Assembly (NCBI RefSeq): GCF_014649035.1
Contig: NZ_BMSG01000043.1
Location: 1-51,970, forward strand
DNA length: 51,970 nt
Direction: 5' to 3'
DNA from: Streptomyces sindenensis
GTDB lineage: Bacteria > Actinomycetota > Actinomycetes > Streptomycetales > Streptomycetaceae
The notes beneath the pieces were generated by a model that worked only from the letters and a program-made list of their open reading frames with translations, was not told where the DNA came from and searched no databases. This document shows, piece after piece, positions 47,721 through 51,970 of the stretch; the stretch's first letter is position 1; each line of letters opens with the position of its first letter. The position numbers were made by a program, and so were the translations under genes.

Positions 47721-49187
47721 TCACAGCCGGCGGTACGTGCGCCCGCCGCGCCGGGGAAGGGCCGCCGGGTCGTCGGGGCCGTTCCGGGTGGCCCGCAACG
47801 CCAGGTGGATCTCGGCGCGCACGGTGGCGTCGGCGAGGTTCTGGCCGAGGTGGTCGGCGCACTGGGTGAGCCAGTTGGACAGGGTGGTGCGGTGGACGTG
47901 CAGTTCGGCCGCCGCCGGGGCGGTCCTGGCGTGCTGCTCCAGCCAGCAGGCCAGCGCGATCCGCAGATGCGGCTCCAGGCCGCCGACCAGTCCGCGGGCC
48001 CAGGCCCGGACCGCCTCGGTGTCCAGGATCCCGGCGGGCAGCGTCTCCAGCCGGGCGGTGTCCCGGGCGGTGTCGCCGTCCCCGGGCTCGTCCTCGTCGG
48101 GGTCGGCGGAGGCGGGCGCGCGGAGGACGAGCAGCAGATGCGCCTGGACGGTGGCGTCCTCCAGGTCCGCGCGGAGCAGCCGGGCCAGCTCGCGTATCCG
48201 GGTCCGTACCGTACCGGCGGACAGACCGAGCGCGGCGGCGGCGCGGGGCTTGGAGCCGGTGCGGAGCCACACGAGGAGCAGATGCCGGTGGGCCGGGGTC
48301 AGCGGGCGCAGTACGGATCCCGCCCAGCGGGCGTACGGGGCGGCCGGCAGCAGCGGTGCGAGCCGGGAGGTGCCGACGGCGTCGGCGGGGACGATCCGGC
48401 GGTCGGGGGTGGCGCTGTGCCGGGCGGCGGCGGCGTCGCTGTGGGCGGTGGGCATCTCGGCCAGGGGCAGCGGCCCGGCCATGCCCGCGAGCAGGTGGTG
48501 GCGCTCACTCACCCGGGAGACCAGGCGCAGGACCCGCCCGTCGTCGCCGCCGCGGTGGAGTTCGGCGACGACGAGTTCGCCGTCCAGCCGGCCCAGCAGG
48601 GTGCAGGCGTCGGCGTGCGGGGCGAGCGAGGGGCGTACGGCCCGCCACAGGACCTGGTGGGCGGTGGGGACGTCGGCGCCGGTGAGCCGGTAGACCGTGA
48701 CATGGGTGAGCCGGCTCCCGCCCAGGGTGTCGGCGACGGCGGTGGTGTGGCCGGCCAGCAGCAGCCGGACGAGGGTGGTGTGCAGCCGCATCTGCTCGCC
48801 CCGCAGCTCCGCCGCCCGCTGCCCGCGCACCTCCAGGAGGGCCGCGGTGGACGTGGCGACGCGGGCGGCCTGCTCAGGGGGGACGGCGGGGCCGGGGGCC
48901 AGGACGAGGACGGCTCCGGCCGCCGGGCGCTGGAGGCAGTGCGGGTGGTCCCGCGGATCGGCGGCCGCGTGCACCCCGTCGGCGGCCGCGGCGGCGGGGG
49001 TGCTGTAGACGGCCCCGGCGATCGGGTCGGCCAGCACCGCCCACCCCTGGACGAGCAGCGCGGCCTCCGCGATGAGATGGGCACCGGACCGGGTCGCCGC
49101 CCGCAGCAGCCGGTCCGTCGTCTCCCGCGCGGGCCGGGCATCGCCCGGGCAGGCTGCCTCGCGGCCGGTCGTACCTGTGGTGCTCAT
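47721..49187 (-). CDS. PucR-like regulator with two tandem C-terminal HTH domains
   Basis: 488-aa transcription regulator. The N-terminal half is a GAF-like sensor (HLIAEAALLVQGWAVLADPIAGAVY). A GGDEF-like CdaR region follows (RLTGADVPTAHQVLW; GRLDGELVVAELHR). At the C-terminus are two similar PucR-type HTH modules: residues 300-358 (LVWLRTGSKPRAAAALGLSA, then GTVRTRIRELARLL) and 408-467 (LACWLEQHARTAPAAAELHV, then HRTTLSNWLTQCADHLG), each ending DATV-A-(L/I)HLxLR. Two such modules are unusual; most PucR/CdaR proteins have one. The ligand is unknown. It may read through from the methyltransferase gene upstream. Confidence 0.86.
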   Translation of the reverse strand: MSTTGTTGREAACPGDARPARETTDRLLRAATRSGAHLIAEAALLVQGWAVLADPIAGAVYSTPAAAAADGVHAAADPRDHPHCLQRPAAGAVLVLAPGPAVPPEQAARVATSTAALLEVRGQRAAELRGEQMRLHTTLVRLLLAGHTTAVADTLGGSRLTHVTVYRLTGADVPTAHQVLWRAVRPSLAPHADACTLLGRLDGELVVAELHRGGDDGRVLRLVSRVSERHHLLAGMAGPLPLAEMPTAHSDAAAARHSATPDRRIVPADAVGTSRLAPLLPAAPYARWAGSVLRPLTPAHRHLLLVWLRTGSKPRAAAALGLSAGTVRTRIRELARLLRADLEDATVQAHLLLVLRAPASADPDEDEPGDGDTARDTARLETLPAGILDTEAVRAWARGLVGGLEPHLRIALACWLEQHARTAPAAAELHVHRTTLSNWLTQCADHLGQNLADATVRAEIHLALRATRNGPDDPAALPRRGGRTYRRL

Positions 49188-49216
49188 GGGCGAGAGCCTC
49201 TGCGGGCCGTGCGCGC

Positions 49217-49241
49217 CGCGTACGGGGGAGTCCCGTACGCG
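49217..49241. promoter_or_regulatory. Perfect 10-bp-arm hairpin between methyltransferase and PucR-like genes
   Basis: CGCGTACGGG (49217-49226) and CCCGTACGCG (49232-49241) around GGAGT. It lies 34 bp after the methyltransferase stop and 30 bp before the PucR-like start, so it may be a terminator for the first or an operator for the second. Confidence 0.6.
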
Positions 49242-49274
49242 ACACGGCAGTTGGGGGTGGGTGGGGGACGCGGA

Positions 49275-50081
49275 TCAGGGAATGCGGGCGACCGCGCCCC
49301 AGCCGGCCCGGGCCGTGGTGGTGCCGGTGTTGGCGTCGGGCCGCCAGTTCGGCCAGGACACCATTCCCGGCTCCACCATCTCCAGCCCGTCGAAGAACGC
49401 GATCGTGGTCTCCGGCTCCCGGAAGATGTACGGGATCGCACCGCTGGCGTTGTACTCGTCCTGGACGGCCCGGTGGGCCTCGTCGGAGGCGGTGGAGTGG
49501 CTCAGCGAGAGGTAGCTGCCCGAGGGCAGGCGCTCCACCAGCCGTCGTACCAGGGACAGCGCGTCGTCCCAGTCCACGATGTGCCCGAGGACGTCACTGA
49601 TCACGAGGGCGACCGGCTGTGTCAGATCGAGGGTCTTGGCCGCGCCCGTGAGGACGGTCTCGGTGTCGCGCATGTCCGCCTCGACGTAGGCGGTCGCACC
49701 TTCGGGGGCGCTGGTCAGCAGCGCGTGGACGTGCAGGAGCACCAGGGGGTCGTGGTCGACGTAGACGATCCGGGACTCCGGGGCTATCCGCTGGGCGACC
49801 TCGTGCGTGTTGTTCGCGGTCGGCAGCCCCGCCCCGACGTCGAGGAACTGCCGGATCCCGGCGTCCCGGGCGAGATAGGTGACGGTGCGGCGCAGGAAGT
49901 CCCGGGACTCCTTCGCGAACGTCTCGATCAGCGGGTACTTGCCCCGGTAGGCGTCGCCCGCCGCCCGGTCGGCCGGGAAGTTGTCCTTGCCGCCGAGCCA
50001 GTAGTTCCAGACACGTGCGGAGTGCGCGACGCTCGTGTCGATCTGCGCGGGCAGTTCAGGCCCATTTCCGGTCGTACTCAT
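49275..50081 (-). CDS. SAM-dependent methyltransferase (DUF574/Methyltransf_19)
   Basis: 268-aa methyltransferase of the large Streptomyces DUF574 family. The N-terminal signature is SVAHSARVWNYWLGGKDNFPADRAAG. The SAM motif is FLDVGAGLPTANNTHEVAQ near residue 79 and VYVDHDPLVLLH follows. VALVISDVLGHIVDWDDAL and HSTASDEAHRAVQDEYNA are further family blocks. Its substrate is unknown. ATG 50081 lies inside the end of the XRE gene (26-bp overlap), so the two are translationally coupled. Confidence 0.93.
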   Translation of the reverse strand: MSTTGNGPELPAQIDTSVAHSARVWNYWLGGKDNFPADRAAGDAYRGKYPLIETFAKESRDFLRRTVTYLARDAGIRQFLDVGAGLPTANNTHEVAQRIAPESRIVYVDHDPLVLLHVHALLTSAPEGATAYVEADMRDTETVLTGAAKTLDLTQPVALVISDVLGHIVDWDDALSLVRRLVERLPSGSYLSLSHSTASDEAHRAVQDEYNASGAIPYIFREPETTIAFFDGLEMVEPGMVSWPNWRPDANTGTTTARAGWGAVARIP

Positions 50082-50925
50082 CCTGTAACACCTCTCTGGT
50101 TCGGGCCGGCCGTATCGCCATCACGCACGACACGTCCAGCATTCCCTGATACGTCTGCACGGGGTGGGGGCTGTCCCACACCTCCGCCGTGCCGGGCAGC
50201 CCGCCCTCCCGCACCACATGGTCCGCGATCTCCTGGATCTCCACCCGGTACAGGGAGAGCGCCGGGACACCGGTGAGCGGGTGCGGCGGTGCGTACTCGG
50301 GGTGCAGCTGCATCGTCACATCCCCGCGTTCGGCCGTCCGTTGAAGCATGTCGATCTGCTCGCGCATCACGTCGTCGTCGCCCACCTGGCAGCGCAGCGC
50401 GGTGACGGGCAGGACGGCCCAGAGCCGCGTCTGCTGTTCCTGGAGCCGCTTCTGACGCTCCGCCAGAAAGTCTGCCCGTCTCTGCCGCTCGGCCGCGTCC
50501 CGCTCCGGGGACATGACCTCGTCCACGGCCATCGCGTACGCCGGGGTGCGCAGCAGCAAGGGGACCAGCGCCGGATGCCAGGTGCGGACGACACTGGCGG
50601 CGGACTCCACGCTCATCAGGTCCATCAGCCAAGGCGCCATGGCGTCCCGCCAGGGATGCCACCAGCCGGGCATGTTCGCGGCGTTGAGCCGTCCCATGAT
50701 GTCGTCGGTCTCCGCGGCCCCGGCCCCGTACAGGTCGAGCAGGGCGGACACCTGCCCCACATCGAGGGAGGTCTGCGCCTGTTCCAGCCGTCGCAGCGTC
50801 GAGGGATGCCAGCCCAGCTGCGTCGCCGCCTGCGGTACGGACAGGCCGACGCCCTCCCGCAGGCGCCGCAGGCGGGCCACCAGGACCAGGTGCCGTGCCG
50901 TACGGCCCGACCGTTCGCGTGCCAC
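50056..50925 (-). CDS. XRE family regulator with DUF5753 domain
   Basis: 289-aa helix-turn-helix protein. The XRE HTH is at residues 14-70 (LRRLREGVGLSVPQAATQLG; WHPSTLRRLEQAQTSLDVGQ). A DUF5753 (Scr1-like) domain follows: YAMAVDEVMSPERDAAERQ, RQKRLQEQQTRLWAVLPVTALRC, GVPALSLYRVEIQEIADHVV. Usual partners are small DUF397 proteins; none is here. Instead its 3' end overlaps a methyltransferase gene by 26 bp. GTG 50925 has AAGGGGG upstream. Divergent from a 145-aa unknown. Confidence 0.93.
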   Translation of the reverse strand: MARERSGRTARHLVLVARLRRLREGVGLSVPQAATQLGWHPSTLRRLEQAQTSLDVGQVSALLDLYGAGAAETDDIMGRLNAANMPGWWHPWRDAMAPWLMDLMSVESAASVVRTWHPALVPLLLRTPAYAMAVDEVMSPERDAAERQRRADFLAERQKRLQEQQTRLWAVLPVTALRCQVGDDDVMREQIDMLQRTAERGDVTMQLHPEYAPPHPLTGVPALSLYRVEIQEIADHVVREGGLPGTAEVWDSPHPVQTYQGMLDVSCVMAIRPARTREVLQDEYDRKWA

Positions 50926-51195
50926 GGTTCCCCCTTCCCGCTCCGGTCCTGCTCCGGCTCGATCTGACCGACATTCCGCGCAGTCTGCGCACAGTGCACA
51001 CAGCGCACCTTGCGACGCTCGCGCGGCGCTCCCAAGGTAAGCATGTCCGCCTCCCTCGCACGCCAACTCGGTAAGACCGGGCCGATCTTGCCCCATGCCC
51101 CTCCGACCACCCGCCACGGGTACTCCGTGGCCGTACTCCCGTTCTGCCGTTCCGTGCACCGTCGTTCCGGCGGCCCGTTCTCTGGAGCCCACCGC

Positions 51196-51633
51196 ATGAA
51201 CCACCCGACCGGCCTGTCCGACCCGACGCCGCTGAGCCGCCTGGCCGACGTGACCCCTCTGGTCCACCCGAAACTGCGGTCCGTCGTCACGGCTCCGAGG
51301 TCCGCCCAGCCCCGCCCGCTCGACCTGCGCGTCCGCGCCCAGCGGATCCAGATCGACGAGCTCGTCGTCGACGACCCCCACCAGGTGCTCGCCCACGCCC
51401 GGCAGGCGGCCCTCGACGACCCCGAGACGGCCGAGCGGTTGGGGTACAGCGCGACCGAACCGCTGCCGCTCCCGGACGCGGCCGCGCTGCTGTGCGCGCT
51501 CTACGACACGGACGCCCTCACGGCGATGGGCCTGCGCCTCACCCGCCACACGGTCCGCGTCTCCGCCTCCAACCAGCAGACGGAACCGGTCTCCTTGGTG
51601 CGGTCGACGACGCCGGAGGGCCAGGAGGACTGA
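51196..51633 (+). CDS. 145-aa hypothetical protein
   Basis: No recognised domain. Begins MNHPTGLSDPTPLSRLADVT, with a central helical part IDELVVDDPHQVLAHARQAALDD and end SNQQTEPVSLVRSTT. ATG 51196 has GGAG about 9 nt upstream; upstream in-frame starts lack a ribosome site. It faces the XRE gene across a 270-bp gap, in which I see no strong dyad, so joint control is only suggested by position. Confidence 0.7.
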   Translation: MNHPTGLSDPTPLSRLADVTPLVHPKLRSVVTAPRSAQPRPLDLRVRAQRIQIDELVVDDPHQVLAHARQAALDDPETAERLGYSATEPLPLPDAAALLCALYDTDALTAMGLRLTRHTVRVSASNQQTEPVSLVRSTTPEGQED

Positions 51634-51710
51634 CCCCGGCGGCCGCTGCGGGGGAGACGGGCGCGGGGACGCTGGGCAGTGGCCGCAGCCCCGGGGCGGG
51701 GAGCAGCCGG

Positions 51711-51970
51711 CTACCGGGACGCGGCCCGGCGGATGCCGTACGCGGCTGCGCCGGCGAGCAGGACGGCGGCTCCGGCGAGCACGGAGGGCAGGGGCAGGGC
51801 GAAGGCCAGAACGAGGCAGCCGGCGAGGCCGACGATGGGGATGATCCGGGCCGGGCGGCCTTCGGCCGGAGTCAGGGTCCAGGCGGAGGCGTTGGCGATG
51901 GCGTAGTAGGCCAGGACGCCGAAGGAGGAGAACCCGATGGCCCCGCGTACGTCGGTGGTCGCGGCCGCGA
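51711..51970 (-). CDS. APC family amino-acid permease, C-terminal end (5' part outside window)
   Basis: Reads AAATTDVRGAIGFSSFGVLA, then YYAIANASAWTLT and two membrane helices (IPIVGLAGCLVLAFALPLPSV; LAGAAVLLAGAAAYGIRRAA) before TAG at 51713. The segment YYAIANASA is typical of the last helices of APC-family transporters. About 85 residues are visible, so substrate cannot be judged. Confidence 0.82.
   Translation of the reverse strand, partial: AAATTDVRGAIGFSSFGVLAYYAIANASAWTLTPAEGRPARIIPIVGLAGCLVLAFALPLPSVLAGAAVLLAGAAAYGIRRAASR

Overview
The window is chromosomal DNA of a Streptomyces-type actinomycete. Evidence for this is the very high G+C content, the frequent GTG starts, many promoters whose -10 box sits 6-7 nt before a start codon (leaderless mRNAs), the futalosine menaquinone genes mqnB and mqnD, a DUF5753-type XRE regulator beside a DUF574-type methyltransferase, and copies of the CCGTCCGGCGTTTGAGGAC-type intergenic repeat common in Streptomyces. 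I cannot name the species. I see no tRNA, rRNA, CRISPR array, insertion sequence, prophage or large biosynthetic cluster.

Layout. 1-2014: copper genes, a truncated copA behind a CsoR-type operator, and cutC. 2075-9918: a helicase block with HelD-like RNA polymerase motor, a 62-aa protein, XPB helicase, a DUF2071 protein, and a large XPB-N-like/WYL protein. 9983-13006: a HAAS-like membrane protein, then a TetR regulator and alpha/beta hydrolase sharing a double operator. 13031-17110: a four-gene siderophore-iron ABC operon joined by ATGA overlaps. 17285-33772: a block that looks like actinobacterial core genome: HAD hydrolase, cold-shock protein, mqnD, mqnB, DUF2771 lipoprotein, MFS permease, DUF3027 protein, a sacsin/Hsp90-like ATPase, a secreted protein, a CtpE-like P-type ATPase, DUF2530 and an AzgA-like purine permease. 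33765-38553: an orphan ribbon-helix-helix protein, MarR plus MFS exporter separated by four 20-bp tandem repeats, Uma2, ThpR, a 29-aa membrane protein and an EamA exporter. 38648-40818: a frameshifted and truncated nitroreductase facing an intact MarR across twin operators, then an aldo/keto reductase with a MerR-type promoter. 40877-44443: prolyl aminopeptidase, a cupin/zinc-ribbon protein and a receptor-like kinase fused to an extracellular solute-binding domain. 44489-47583: two divergent SDR genes, a LysR regulator and an NTF2-like protein. 47721-51970: a tandem-HTH regulator, the XRE-methyltransferase pair, an unknown 145-aa protein and the 3' end of an APC permease.

How parts fit together. 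Copper: CopA exports Cu(I) and is probably de-repressed through CsoR. Menaquinone: MqnB and MqnD lie in one transcription unit. Iron: two permeases, an ATPase and a lipoprotein form one importer. DNA and transcription maintenance: HelD and XPB with its conserved large neighbour. The regulators at 11933, 34133, 39151 and 46280 each face or precede the genes they probably control. Most promising for novelty are the kinase/solute-binding receptor, the WYL neighbour of XPB, the 29-aa membrane protein antisense to the EamA tail, and the decayed nitroreductase carrying a perfect 22-bp inverted repeat.
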